14,247 nucleotides of DNA from JBDKGD01 sp964513095 (GTDB lineage: Bacteria; Patescibacteriota; Minisyncoccia; UBA6257; 2-01-FULL-56-20): contig CAZELH010000018.1 of assembly GCA_964513095.1 (NCBI GenBank), forward strand, positions 1-14,247. Direction: 5' to 3'. The translations under genes were made by a program, and so were the position numbers. The notes under the pieces are model-generated. The model saw only the letters and a list, made by a program, of their open reading frames with translations, was not told the DNA's origin and did not search any database. Below, in pieces: positions 1 to 6,244 of the stretch (position 1 is its first letter; each line of letters begins with the position of its first letter).

Positions 1-5
1 GCGAT

Positions 6-1064
6 TTATTTTTTATAGAGTAGTTTGATGGCGATGAGCGTTGAAAGTGGCACCGCACACATTAAAACGATGCTACCAGTAACTGTGCGAATTATTTCTT
101 CTGCTACATATTGATTATTGAGTATGACCCAGAGTGGCGGTCGAGCGTATGCGCTGAATAGTAGAAAGAGGGGGAGTGAAGCGCCGGCGTAGGCAAGAAA
201 AAGTGTGTTAACGAGAGACGAAATATGTTCGCGACCGACAGAGAGTGCTTGCGTGTAGATTGTCTTTTGGTGCGCGGTCGGATTGGCTTTTATGAGCTCA
301 TCAACGGTTGCTGATTGGGCGGTGGTGACATCATCAAGAATTCCTAGCACCCCTAGAATAATTCCGGCAAGGAGGAGTCCGCGTAAATCTATCGATGAGG
401 TGAGCCCTAGTTGAGCTATGAAAAAACTTGATTCGCTTCCCTCGCCCGTTAGACGTGTTGCGTAGACTGCTGAAACTGATAGCAGTCCTGCTAAGGCAAT
501 GCAGAGGATGGTGCTGATCGCCGCGGCGGTTGTGCGACGAGAGATGCCGTGGGCAAGGTAGAGAGAGATGATTGAAAAAATTCCTCCGACGATGATGGTG
601 GTTGCGACGGGGTTATATCCTTTTGTGATGAGGGGAAGCAAGACCATGGTGACCAGTCCAATACTTAATCCTAATCCAACCAATGCGCCTGCCCCTTTAG
701 CTCTGCCGAGAAAAAGTGCGATTGTTGCAAATAGTAGCATCCAGATAGTTAATTGTGATGCTCGATAGATGTCGGCGATGTACCAGTTTACTTCGTTTGC
801 CACTTCATTTTTTACAACCACAATGTTGGCGTTTGGTTTGACACCGATTTCTTGGAGTTGGCTCCCAAAATCGATTTCTTGTGTTTGTCCGTTTTCCAGT
901 TTTACGATTGCATGCGAGAGACCTACGGTTTGCGTTGGGGTGATTTCTAGTACTCGCGCTTTGTAGTATTCGTCTTTGGAAAATGAATTTTGTGTTTGCG
1001 CTGTTGCAATGGGCGTGAGTGTGAGAAAAAATAGCATCGATACTCCTGCCAAAAGTTTTTTCAT
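6..1064 (-). CDS. YibE/F family multi-pass membrane protein
   Basis: A 352-residue protein of the YibE/F family, whose function is not established. Residues 1-23 form a signal peptide (Lys-Lys, hydrophobic stretch, then A-T-A-Q). A soluble extracytoplasmic beta-rich part follows to about residue 100. The remainder is a string of hydrophobic helices from about 105 to 348. Family hallmarks visible are the G-x-L-D-D-V-T-T-A-Q segment near residues 240-250, the V-G-R-E-H segment near 275 and the conserved last helix with T-G-S. Length is normal for the family and the gene looks complete, ending 5 bases from the window edge. The start is supported by a -10-like TACAAT that ends 6 nt before the ATG; there is no Shine-Dalgarno, so a leaderless mRNA is likely. 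It is divergent from the gene at 1311. The family call is firm; the role is unknown. Confidence 0.9.
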   Translation of the reverse strand: MKKLLAGVSMLFFLTLTPIATAQTQNSFSKDEYYKARVLEITPTQTVGLSHAIVKLENGQTQEIDFGSQLQEIGVKPNANIVVVKNEVANEVNWYIADIYRASQLTIWMLLFATIALFLGRAKGAGALVGLGLSIGLVTMVLLPLITKGYNPVATTIIVGGIFSIISLYLAHGISRRTTAAAISTILCIALAGLLSVSAVYATRLTGEGSESSFFIAQLGLTSSIDLRGLLLAGIILGVLGILDDVTTAQSATVDELIKANPTAHQKTIYTQALSVGREHISSLVNTLFLAYAGASLPLFLLFSAYARPPLWVILNNQYVAEEIIRTVTGSIVLMCAVPLSTLIAIKLLYKK

Positions 1065-1070
1065 ACTGTT

Positions 1071-1076
1071 ATTGTA
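1071..1076 (-). promoter_or_regulatory. -10 box of the YibE/F gene (leaderless type)
   Basis: On the minus strand this reads TACAAT (5 of 6 to TATAAT). It lies 6 nt before the ATG at 1064, which puts the expected transcription start on or next to the A of the start codon. No convincing -35 box and no Shine-Dalgarno are visible. Confidence 0.5.
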
Positions 1077-1134
1077 CCGCGCTTTGTTATTTTTTTCTTA
1101 TGAATGTTTTTTATAAAAAAAGCTCTGGCGTGGG

Positions 1135-1158
1135 GGGTGCAAAAGCAGGGTGCAAAAG
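1135..1158. repeat. 11-nt direct repeat, two copies
   Basis: GGGTGCAAAAG occurs at 1135-1145 and again at 1148-1158, a 13-nt period. It lies between the divergent YibE/F gene and the gene at 1311. It could be a paired binding site or a slippage product; nothing else in the window repeats it as far as I can see. Confidence 0.5.
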
Positions 1159-1213
1159 ACACGGAATGGAGATATGGTTATTTTGGCTTGGTATTATTGA
1201 TGAAAACAATCCA

Positions 1214-1243
1214 TTGACTTTTATGCTATATTTGTGGTATAAT
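1214..1243 (+). promoter_or_regulatory. Near-consensus sigma70-type promoter of the gene at 1311
   Basis: TTGACT at 1214-1219 and TATAAT at 1238-1243 are separated by 18 bp. A TGG before the -10 makes it an extended -10. The predicted start near 1250 gives a leader of about 60 nt. Confidence 0.75.
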
Positions 1244-1256
1244 TATAGGTAGAAGT

Positions 1257-1274
1257 GGGTGGAGTGTTCCATCC
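1257..1274 (+). other. Small hairpin in the 5' leader of the gene at 1311
   Basis: GGGTGGA (1257-1263) can pair with TCCATCC (1268-1274) over a 4-nt GTGT loop, with one G-U pair. It sits just after the predicted transcription start and well before the Shine-Dalgarno. It may stabilise the 5' end or be a binding site; no known riboswitch is recognised. Confidence 0.4.
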
Positions 1275-1299
1275 TTACAAAACAACATTTTTTGATTAT

Positions 1300-1304
1300 G
1301 GAGG
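1300..1304 (+). promoter_or_regulatory. Shine-Dalgarno that fixes the start at ATG 1311
   Basis: GGAGG lies 6 nt before ATG 1311. An in-frame TTG at 1305 directly abuts the GGAGG and is therefore too close to be the start. Confidence 0.75.
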
Positions 1305-1310
1305 TTGGAT

Positions 1311-1651
1311 ATGAAGATTTATTTGTATGAGCGTTTTCTTGATGGGAAACCCCCTAAACTTTATTTATCAAAAGAGGGTGTAACGAGCGTTGCTCTGCCT
1401 CGTTTAAATCCCGGAGGAAAACCTGACATGGCTTATTCTAGTTCGAAGCTGGGTTATTTCGAATCCCCTTTTGATAGCTTTCATGCCTCGACAATTTTGT
1501 TCAATGCATTGTTGCAGAGCGTTGCGTTTCTCGCATTAGAGCAGAGTGGTCAAATTCATTTGTTTCTGAAGATTGATGATGAGGATCCTTTGGCTACCTT
1601 AAATACTATTTGGCCACGACTTACCGATGTCCAAAAAGATGAGTGGTTGCA
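1311..1651 (+). CDS. Hypothetical protein, 3' end lost in scaffold gap
   Basis: The first 113 residues of a protein I do not recognise. It starts M-K-I-Y-L-Y-E-R-F and has a mixed composition with no signal peptide and no membrane helix. The visible part alternates short beta-like strands with a hydrophobic, helix-like segment near residues 61-77 (L-F-N-A-L-L-Q-S-V-A-F-L-A-L). The reading frame runs into 100 N at 1652. A TAA right after the gap happens to be in frame, but the gap length is a placeholder, so the true end is unknown. It has its own near-consensus promoter, a leader of about 60 nt with a hairpin, and a strong Shine-Dalgarno, unlike the core genes in the window. The expression signals make it a real gene; its function cannot be named. 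Confidence 0.7.
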
Positions 1652-1751
1652 NNNNNNNNNNNNNNNNNNNNNNNNNNNNNNNNNNNNNNNNNNNNNNNNN
1701 NNNNNNNNNNNNNNNNNNNNNNNNNNNNNNNNNNNNNNNNNNNNNNNNNNN
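1652..1751. other. Scaffold gap, 100 N
   Basis: Exactly 100 N, the same length as the two other gaps, so this is a placeholder and not a measured distance. It truncates the gene at 1311. The sequence right after it (1752-1833) shows no coding sign. Confidence 0.95.
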
Positions 1752-1833
1752 TAAAACCTAAATCCTGAAACGTAGATCGTGTGATGCAAATCGTGAAGAA
1801 TGAAGAAAGAATAATGGAAAAGGCAGAAACATA

Positions 1834-1879
1834 GATTCCGGCCTGCCTGCCGGTAGGCAGGCTCGGAGGCCGGAATGAC
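1834..1879. repeat. REP-like palindromic element, copy 1
   Basis: A 46-nt element from GATTCC to GAATGAC. An outer stem ATTCCGGCC (1835-1843) / GGCCGGAAT (1868-1876) encloses a near-palindrome of CCTGCC/GGCAGG type at 1842-1861. Together with copy 2 it lies in the 334-nt stretch 1752-2085, which otherwise holds only the promoter and leader of the gene at 2086. Such GATTCC...GGAATGAC elements with CCTGCC/GGCAGG cores resemble interspersed intergenic repeats familiar from CPR genomes (from memory). Confidence 0.75.
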
Positions 1880-1900
1880 ATAGAGTGAAGGTTGGTGTGA

Positions 1901-1946
1901 GATTCCTGCCTGCCGGCAGGCAGGCTTCGCATACGCTCAGAATGAC
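1901..1946. repeat. REP-like palindromic element, copy 2
   Basis: Also exactly 46 nt from GATTCC to GAATGAC, 67 nt downstream of copy 1 in the same orientation. It contains a perfect 20-nt palindrome at 1905-1924 (CCTGCCTGCC and its reverse complement). Its right half (TTCGCATACGCTCA) differs from copy 1. Confidence 0.75.
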
Positions 1947-1979
1947 GGCAGGGGGGGCGTGAAAAAAATATCATATTTT

Positions 1980-2007
1980 TTGACATTGCCATTAAATATG
2001 ATACTAT
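1980..2007 (+). promoter_or_regulatory. Promoter of the 2086-3045 gene pair
   Basis: A perfect -35 TTGACA (1980-1985) is followed after 16 bp by TACTAT (2002-2007). The predicted start near 2014 gives a leader of about 70 nt. The leader contains a small stem GCTGG (2028-2032) / CCAGC (2045-2049). Confidence 0.65.
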
Positions 2008-2074
2008 GTTTTTTGGCTTTTGATTGCGCTGGTTTTTGTTAAATCCAGCTTTCACTTATTAGTTTTTTGAAAAA

Positions 2075-2080
2075 AAGGAG
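2075..2080 (+). promoter_or_regulatory. Shine-Dalgarno of the gene at 2086
   Basis: AAGGAG lies 5 nt before ATG 2086, fixing the start. It follows a run of A that could pair with TTTTTT at 2063-2068 just upstream. Confidence 0.75.
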
Positions 2081-2085
2081 TTGGT

Positions 2086-2742
2086 ATGAGTCAACAAGCG
2101 AGAGAAAGTCGCAGGGAGATTCAACAGGGTGACATTGTGCGTGTTGATGATTCGCGCACCGACGATTTTAATCCCGAGGCATATGGTATTTCCGTTCATG
2201 CGGAATATCGTGTTGCGAGGATTGAATCCGATCGATCGTTGTATCTTCGACGAAATGACGAACATGGCTCGGAAATTGGTCCTGTTCGAGCGTGTTTTTT
2301 TGAGCGGGTACTGCGATCCGAAGCGCCTGTCGTTTCTAAGGATTTGGGCAAGAACAGGCCTGTACTTTTTGGGGAAGATCCTCTAGAAAGTCCTGCAATC
2401 CATGCCATTGATCTGCCGTTTTCCTTCGGGAAGGAAACATTAATGATGGTGAGTTTGCGACAGGCACTGGAGGAAAAACTAGATTTCGTTGATCCGCGCA
2501 CGCTTTCACCGTATCGAAAATTGATTTTGACTTTGGCGCGAATTTATATGAAGCCAGATTGTCAGTTTCGATTGGCGGGGTCATTGTCTTCTCCTTATGT
2601 TTCGTCTTACGCTGCATTGCGTAGCGTTGAGCGCAAGATGATGGTAAGAGAATTGTTTGATGCGCTTGAGTGTGAACTCATCCGTCGTAACTACAAGGAG
2701 ATTCTTGATATTTATGACGGTCAATTTTCTCCGGTTGTGTAA
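2086..2742 (+). CDS. Hypothetical protein, small beta-barrel-like N-terminus and helical C-terminus
   Basis: A complete 218-residue protein I do not recognise. Residues 15-77 look like a small beta barrel of SH3/KOW style: G-D-I-V-R-V-D near 15, then Y-R-V-A-R-I-E near 41 and S-L-Y-L-R-R-N-D near 51. This is inferred from strand pattern only. Residues 120-215 look mainly helical and carry many charged residues. No signal peptide or membrane helix is present, so it is probably cytoplasmic. It has a strong promoter and Shine-Dalgarno and is followed after 33 nt by the zinc-ribbon gene at 2776. One promoter before this gene and one terminator after the next suggest a two-gene operon. A nucleic-acid-binding role would fit both proteins but is a guess. 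Confidence 0.8.
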   Translation: MSQQARESRREIQQGDIVRVDDSRTDDFNPEAYGISVHAEYRVARIESDRSLYLRRNDEHGSEIGPVRACFFERVLRSEAPVVSKDLGKNRPVLFGEDPLESPAIHAIDLPFSFGKETLMMVSLRQALEEKLDFVDPRTLSPYRKLILTLARIYMKPDCQFRLAGSLSSPYVSSYAALRSVERKMMVRELFDALECELIRRNYKEILDIYDGQFSPVV

Positions 2743-2775
2743 TCCACGCATTTTTTGAGAAAGGAATGTTTCGCC

Positions 2776-3045
2776 ATGACTGGTTTTGGAAAGAAAAAAA
2801 ATGATGGTGGTGTTGAAGAGCAGATTGGAGGCGGAGGGTGTAGTAGTTCAAAAGCACCTTCTGTCGATATTGGCAAGATTGTCGAGGGAGTGTTTTTTTG
2901 CGAGGACTGTTCGATTGTTCTTGGTACTCAAACTACCTCGCTTTCTCCTTCTGGTTTATGTCCATATTGTGGTGAAGATGTGATCATCTTTGATCCATTC
3001 AAAGCCTATGAACAGATGGTCGCCAAAATCAAAATTCAGTGTTGA
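2776..3045 (+). CDS. Small zinc-ribbon protein
   Basis: An 89-residue protein with two C-x2-C knuckles, C42/C45 (F-F-C-E-D-C) and C62/C65 (L-C-P-Y-C-G), spaced as in a zinc ribbon that would bind one Zn ion. A flexible, glycine- and serine-rich N-terminus (G-G-G-G-C-S-S-S near 18-25) precedes it, and a short charged helix follows. The start chosen is ATG 2776, with AAGGA 10 nt upstream; an in-frame TTG at 2755 lies upstream of that Shine-Dalgarno and is unlikely. No enzyme domain is attached, so it may bind nucleic acid or a partner protein. It is co-directional with the gene at 2086 and is followed directly by an intrinsic terminator. The zinc-site call is firm; the function is unknown. Confidence 0.75.
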   Translation: MTGFGKKKNDGGVEEQIGGGGCSSSKAPSVDIGKIVEGVFFCEDCSIVLGTQTTSLSPSGLCPYCGEDVIIFDPFKAYEQMVAKIKIQC

Positions 3046-3055
3046 TTTCCCAAAA

Positions 3056-3098
3056 AGGCCGTATGCTTACTTTATAGTAAGATACGGCCTCTTTTATT
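3056..3098 (+). terminator. Intrinsic terminator after the zinc-ribbon gene
   Basis: AGGCCGTAT...TTACT (from 3056) pairs with AGTAA...ATACGGCCT (to 3090) with a single bulged base and a TTAT loop. The T-rich tail CTTTTATTT follows. This closes the 2086-3045 transcription unit and insulates gyrB. Confidence 0.85.
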
Positions 3099-3149
3099 TC
3101 TCCTTACCAAAATAGACCCTATTATTAGCTATTATTTTTTAAAAAAATC

Positions 3150-3158
3150 TGGTATAAT
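3150..3158 (+). promoter_or_regulatory. Extended -10 of gyrB
   Basis: TGG precedes a perfect TATAAT (3153-3158). The box ends 13 nt before ATG 3172, so the mRNA leader would be about 6 nt with no Shine-Dalgarno. The -35 region is AT-rich and not consensus. Confidence 0.7.
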
Positions 3159-3171
3159 TACCCAATACACT

Positions 3172-5103
3172 ATGGCTAAAAAAGACGAAAAAGAGACTAA
3201 AAAAGTGGTCGCAACCGAGGGGTTAAATACTCGTGGGAGTGCTTCCTATGGCGCCAAGGATATTACGGTGCTTGAGGGGTTGGATCCGGTGCGAAAGCGC
3301 CCTGGTATGTATATCGGGTCTACTGGCACTGAGGGGTTGCATCACTTGATTTGGGAGGTCGTTGATAACTCAATTGACGAAGCAATGGCTGGGTACGCCA
3401 AACATATTACCACCGAGCTTCANNNNNNNNNNNNNNNNNNNNNNNNNNNNNNNNNNNNNNNNNNNNNNNNNNNNNNNNNNNNNNNNNNNNNNNNNNNNNN
3501 NNNNNNNNNNNNNNNNNNNNNNCAAGAGTACAAGCAAGGTGTGCCACAGGGGCCGGTCAAAAAAGCGGGAAGTGCTACGGGCACTGGTACGAAAGTTACG
3601 TTTAAGCCTGACGGTACTATTTTTTCGTCGTTGGAGTGGAATGATAAAAAAATCGCAGAACGATTGCGCCAACAAGCATATTTAACTGGTGTGCGCATGA
3701 CGTTTATTGATCGTCGTACTGAGAATGTTGGGTTGCAGGGATTTTGGTTTGAGGGCGGTATTGTTTCTTTTGTGAAACATATTACGCGTGGCAAAAAACA
3801 TTTGCAGGACGAGATTTTTTACGCGCATAAACCATGGGGGAATATGGATGTCGAAGTTTCTTTCGTGTATACCGACGATATTGAGGCGCGAGAGCTTTCA
3901 TTCGCCAATACTATTAATACTCCTGATGGTGGTATGCATTCGACCGGATTTCGCTCTGCGTTAACTCGTAGTATTAATGCGTACGCGCGAGCGGAGGGAT
4001 ATTTAAAAGAAAAAGATGAGAATTTGATCAGTGAAGATACCCGCGAGGGAATGACGACGATTATTTCGTTGAAATTACCAGAGCCACAGTTTGAAGGACA
4101 AACAAAGGCGCGATTGGGGACTCCTGATGCGCGAACTGCTGTTGAGGCGGTCGCGAATGAGTCGCTTAAAGAATTTTTTGAGAAACATCCATCGGATGCG
4201 CGCAGTATTATGGAAAAAATCCTTTTGGCGGCAAAGGCGCGCAAAGCGGCAAAGGCTGCGAAAGACACCGTGCTTCGCAAGGGCGCGTTGGAAGGATTGA
4301 CGCTTCCGGGGAAATTAGCTGATTGCTCCTCGCGGAATGCCGAAGAGTCCGAACTCTATATTGTAGAGGGAGACAGTGCTGGTGGTACTGCAAAATCTGG
4401 GCGCGATCGTCGCACACAGGCTATTTTGCCGTTAAAGGGTAAGATTTTGAATGTGGAAAAAGCGCGATTGGATCGCATGCTCGCGAACCAAGAAATTCGA
4501 TCGTTGGTTGTGGCGATTGGTACTGCTATTGCTGATGAGTTTGATTTGGAAAAGTTGCGCTATCATAAGATTGTGCTGATGTCTGATGCTGATGTTGATG
4601 GCGCGCACATTCGAACATTGCTTCTCACATTCTTTTTCCGATATTTCCGCAAAGTTGTTGATGGGGGATATTTGTATATCGCGCAACCTCCATTGTATCG
4701 CATTGCGATGGGTAAAGAGGTCTCGTATGCGTATACCGATCAACAGAAAGAGGCTATTTTGGCTGAATTCAAAAAGAATAAACAGGTAAAAGAGAAGGCA
4801 AAAGCGAAAGCCGCTGGTGTAACAGAAGCGGAAGGCCAAGAGGCGGGTGAAAATGAGCAACTTACTGAAACTGGCGGTATTCGTGGGGTAAGCATTCAGC
4901 GATATAAAGGTTTGGGAGAAATGAATGCCGAGCAGTTATGGGATACAACGATGAATCCTGAAAATCGAATTTTGTTGCAAGTAAGCGTTGATGACGCTGA
5001 GCGTGCCGACCATATGTTTGATATGCTTATGGGTGAGGAAGTCGAGGCGCGAAAACAGTTTATTCAGACACAGGCCTTGGCGGTTAAAAACCTTGACATA
5101 TAA
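3172..5103 (+). CDS. gyrB: DNA gyrase subunit B, interrupted by a scaffold gap
   Basis: ATP-dependent type II topoisomerase subunit; with GyrA it introduces negative supercoils. In order: the GHKL ATPase domain starts with G-M-Y-I-G-S near residue 45, then E62 (catalytic base) and N66 (Mg ligand) in the E-V-V-D-N segment. The gap follows, then the transducer domain. The TOPRIM domain has E-G-D-S-A-G-G at 4366-4386 and D-A-D-V-D-G at 4585-4602. A Lys/Ala/Glu-rich linker comes near 4780-4870, then Q-R-Y-K-G-L-G-E-M-N, and the end is K-N-L-D-I. By comparison with E. coli GyrB about 77 residues should lie in the gap, but only 100 N are shown. The glycine-rich ATP-binding motifs are therefore missing from the assembly, not from the organism. 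The end favours GyrB over ParE. Its neighbours secE and nusG follow in the same direction. Confidence 0.95.
   Translation: MAKKDEKETKKVVATEGLNTRGSASYGAKDITVLEGLDPVRKRPGMYIGSTGTEGLHHLIWEVVDNSIDEAMAGYAKHITTELXXXXXXXXXXXXXXXXXXXXXXXXXXXXXXXXXXQEYKQGVPQGPVKKAGSATGTGTKVTFKPDGTIFSSLEWNDKKIAERLRQQAYLTGVRMTFIDRRTENVGLQGFWFEGGIVSFVKHITRGKKHLQDEIFYAHKPWGNMDVEVSFVYTDDIEARELSFANTINTPDGGMHSTGFRSALTRSINAYARAEGYLKEKDENLISEDTREGMTTIISLKLPEPQFEGQTKARLGTPDARTAVEAVANESLKEFFEKHPSDARSIMEKILLAAKARKAAKAAKDTVLRKGALEGLTLPGKLADCSSRNAEESELYIVEGDSAGGTAKSGRDRRTQAILPLKGKILNVEKARLDRMLANQEIRSLVVAIGTAIADEFDLEKLRYHKIVLMSDADVDGAHIRTLLLTFFFRYFRKVVDGGYLYIAQPPLYRIAMGKEVSYAYTDQQKEAILAEFKKNKQVKEKAKAKAAGVTEAEGQEAGENEQLTETGGIRGVSIQRYKGLGEMNAEQLWDTTMNPENRILLQVSVDDAERADHMFDMLMGEEVEARKQFIQTQALAVKNLDI
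3423..3522. other. Scaffold gap inside gyrB, 100 N
   Basis: A placeholder that replaces the middle of the GyrB ATPase domain (the G-R-G-I-P and G-G-L-H-G-V-G motifs of the family). The frame is kept across it only by chance of the placeholder length. About 230 nt would be expected for a normal GyrB. Confidence 0.95.
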
Positions 5104-5132
5104 GGCTTGTTCCGGCATTCTACATAGCATAT

Positions 5133-5330
5133 ATGTTCTCACGACTTATCCAATTTTTAAAAGATGCCCGCACGGAATTGCGCCATGTGAACTGGCCGAC
5201 TCCTCAGGAAGCTGCCCGATTGACCGGTATCGTCATCGGTTTGTGTGTTGGATTAGCGTTATTTTTAGGGGCGTTTGATTACATTTTTGCGTACGGTTTG
5301 CAATATATTTTGGCACATCGGGTTCGTTAA
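5133..5330 (+). CDS. secE: Preprotein translocase subunit SecE
   Basis: A 65-residue SecE, the small clamp subunit of the SecYEG channel in the cytoplasmic membrane. The conserved amphipathic cytoplasmic helix is seen at residues 4-27, with the hallmark E-L-R-H-V-N-W-P-T at 15-23. A single membrane helix follows from about 31 to 54. The length is typical of one-helix SecE proteins. It starts 29 nt after gyrB and ends 21 nt before nusG, the usual secE-nusG order. There is no Shine-Dalgarno. A TACATA 6 nt before the ATG is only a weak -10 candidate, and a TTGACA at 5093-5098 is 22 bp from it, too far for a good promoter. Cotranscription with gyrB is equally possible. Confidence 0.95.
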   Translation: MFSRLIQFLKDARTELRHVNWPTPQEAARLTGIVIGLCVGLALFLGAFDYIFAYGLQYILAHRVR

Positions 5331-5339
5331 TTAATCATT

Positions 5340-5345
5340 TATAAA
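5340..5345 (+). promoter_or_regulatory. Possible leaderless -10 of nusG
   Basis: TATAAA (5 of 6 to consensus) lies in the secE-nusG gap and ends 6 nt before ATG 5352, the same spacing as at several other genes here. No matching -35 at the usual distance was found, so cotranscription with secE remains possible. Confidence 0.4.
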
Positions 5346-5351
5346 TACCTT

Positions 5352-5912
5352 ATGCTGAATCACCTTACAGAGCAGGGGGCGGGAAAAAAAGAATGGTACG
5401 CCGTACACACGTATTCGGGGTACGAAGAAGCGGTGATGCGATACTTGAAACAGCGTATCGAATCCCTCTCAATGGAGGATAAAATTTTTGACGTGGTTGT
5501 TCCTGTTGAGAAAAAGATCCGTATAAAAAATGGTAAGCGTCAGGTGATTGAAGAGAAGATTTATCCCGGATATGTGCTCGTGCAGATGGTGTTGACTGAG
5601 GAAACGTGGTATGTGGTCCGCAACACACCTCGGGTTACTGGATTTGTCGGCCCTGATAATACCACTCCAACGGCTTTGTCGGAAGACGAAGTAAAGGCGT
5701 TTTTGTCTGGCGGTGAGGAATCAACCGAGGAGAAGTTTATGATCGAGTTTGCTGTCGGTGATTTGGTAAAAGTGGTTGATGGTCCGTTTAAAGACTACGA
5801 TGGTAAGATTGCAGAGATCGATGAAGAGAAGGGGCGTATCAAGGTGATGGTCCCTGTGTTTGGTCGCGATACGGCGTTGGAACTCGATTCGTTGCAGGTC
5901 AAGAAAGTATAA
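5352..5912 (+). CDS. nusG: Transcription termination/antitermination protein NusG
   Basis: A 186-residue NusG, which binds RNA polymerase and links it to Rho or to the ribosome. The NGN domain spans about residues 13-110 (E-W-Y-A-V-H-T-Y-S-G-Y-E start; Y-P-G-Y-V-L-V near 73; N-T-P-R-V-T-G-F-V-G near 91). A KOW domain covers 130-186, with F-A-V-G-D-L-V-K-V-V-D-G-P-F-K and the closing L-E-L-D segment. A short acidic stretch (G-G-E-E-S-T-E-E) joins them. The length is normal, with no large insert. It follows secE by 21 nt. The usual next genes rplK and rplA are absent; instead a repeat-flanked rpsR comes next. Confidence 0.96.
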   Translation: MLNHLTEQGAGKKEWYAVHTYSGYEEAVMRYLKQRIESLSMEDKIFDVVVPVEKKIRIKNGKRQVIEEKIYPGYVLVQMVLTEETWYVVRNTPRVTGFVGPDNTTPTALSEDEVKAFLSGGEESTEEKFMIEFAVGDLVKVVDGPFKDYDGKIAEIDEEKGRIKVMVPVFGRDTALELDSLQVKKV

Positions 5913-5915
5913 AAT

Positions 5916-5947
5916 TAGGGTATAGCCAATAGCCACTAGGGTTATAG
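5916..5947. repeat. Tandem repeat left of rpsR
   Basis: This stretch is built from a unit close to TAGCCACTAGGGTA: TAGGGTA, TAGCCAA, then TAGCCACTAGGGTTA. It lies just after the nusG stop. The same unit recurs on the other side of rpsR at 6245-6268. Confidence 0.7.
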
Positions 5948-5976
5948 GTGTCGGACGCTATAAAACTTCTTCTTTC

Positions 5977-6019
5977 TTGACGTTTTTCCTCCCTTGGTTT
6001 ACTATTGAACCACTATATT
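5977..6019 (+). promoter_or_regulatory. Promoter region of rpsR
   Basis: TTGACG (5977-5982), a 17-bp spacer and TACTAT (6000-6005) make a fair sigma70-type promoter with a leader of about 15 nt. A second -10 candidate, TATATT at 6014-6019, ends 7 nt before ATG 6027 and would give a leaderless mRNA. No Shine-Dalgarno is present in either case. Confidence 0.55.
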
Positions 6020-6026
6020 ATTTCTT

Positions 6027-6227
6027 ATGAACCAGTGTTTTTTCTGTTCCCAGAATATGAAAACCATCGACTACAAAGAAGTCGATTTGGTGAAGCGATA
6101 CATTTCTTCTCAAGGCAAGATTATTGACCCGACTCATACGAATGTTTGTGCCAAACATCAACGAATGTTGGCCAATGCAGTAAAACGAGCTCGATTTATT
6201 GGCTTGTTGCCGTTCGTGCGTCGGTAG
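6027..6227 (+). CDS. rpsR: Small ribosomal subunit protein bS18, zinc-ribbon form
   Basis: A 66-residue bS18, a component of the 30S platform that partners with bS6. Conserved parts are I-D-Y-K-E-V-D near 14-20, Y-I-S-S-Q-G-K-I near 25-32, C-A-K-H-Q-R-M-L at 41-48 and A-V-K-R-A-R-F-I-G-L-L-P at 51-62. C4, C7, C41 and H44 (C-x2-C plus C-x2-H) match the Zn-binding form of bS18. The gene stands alone, without the common partners rpsF and ssb, and has its own promoter and a terminator. Short tandem repeats flank it on both sides. The protein is slightly short and lacks the usual longer basic N-terminus, but the core is complete. Confidence 0.95.
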   Translation: MNQCFFCSQNMKTIDYKEVDLVKRYISSQGKIIDPTHTNVCAKHQRMLANAVKRARFIGLLPFVRR

Positions 6228-6244
6228 TTGGAACGAAGAGGTTT

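Noticed and set aside
1455..1470. TTCGAATCCCC, like a tRNA T-loop
   Set aside because: It lies inside the coding sequence at 1311, and no acceptor stem, anticodon arm or D-arm can be drawn around it.
1621..2055. Minus-strand open frame across the gap and the palindromic repeats
   Set aside because: It is open only because of the N run and because the CCTGCC/GGCAGG repeats translate to S-L-P-A-G-R-Q type peptides; there is no start signal.
3819..4280. 153-codon minus-strand frame inside gyrB
   Set aside because: Shadow frame caused by the codon bias of gyrB.
3172..5103. ParE (topoisomerase IV) instead of GyrB
   Set aside because: The C-terminal K-N-L-D-I end and overall length fit GyrB better; certainty would need a tree with the complete ATPase domain.
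5093..5126. TTGACA (5093-5098) with TACATA (5121-5126) as a secE promoter
   Set aside because: The spacer is 22 bp and the -10 matches poorly; kept only as a remark in the secE entry.
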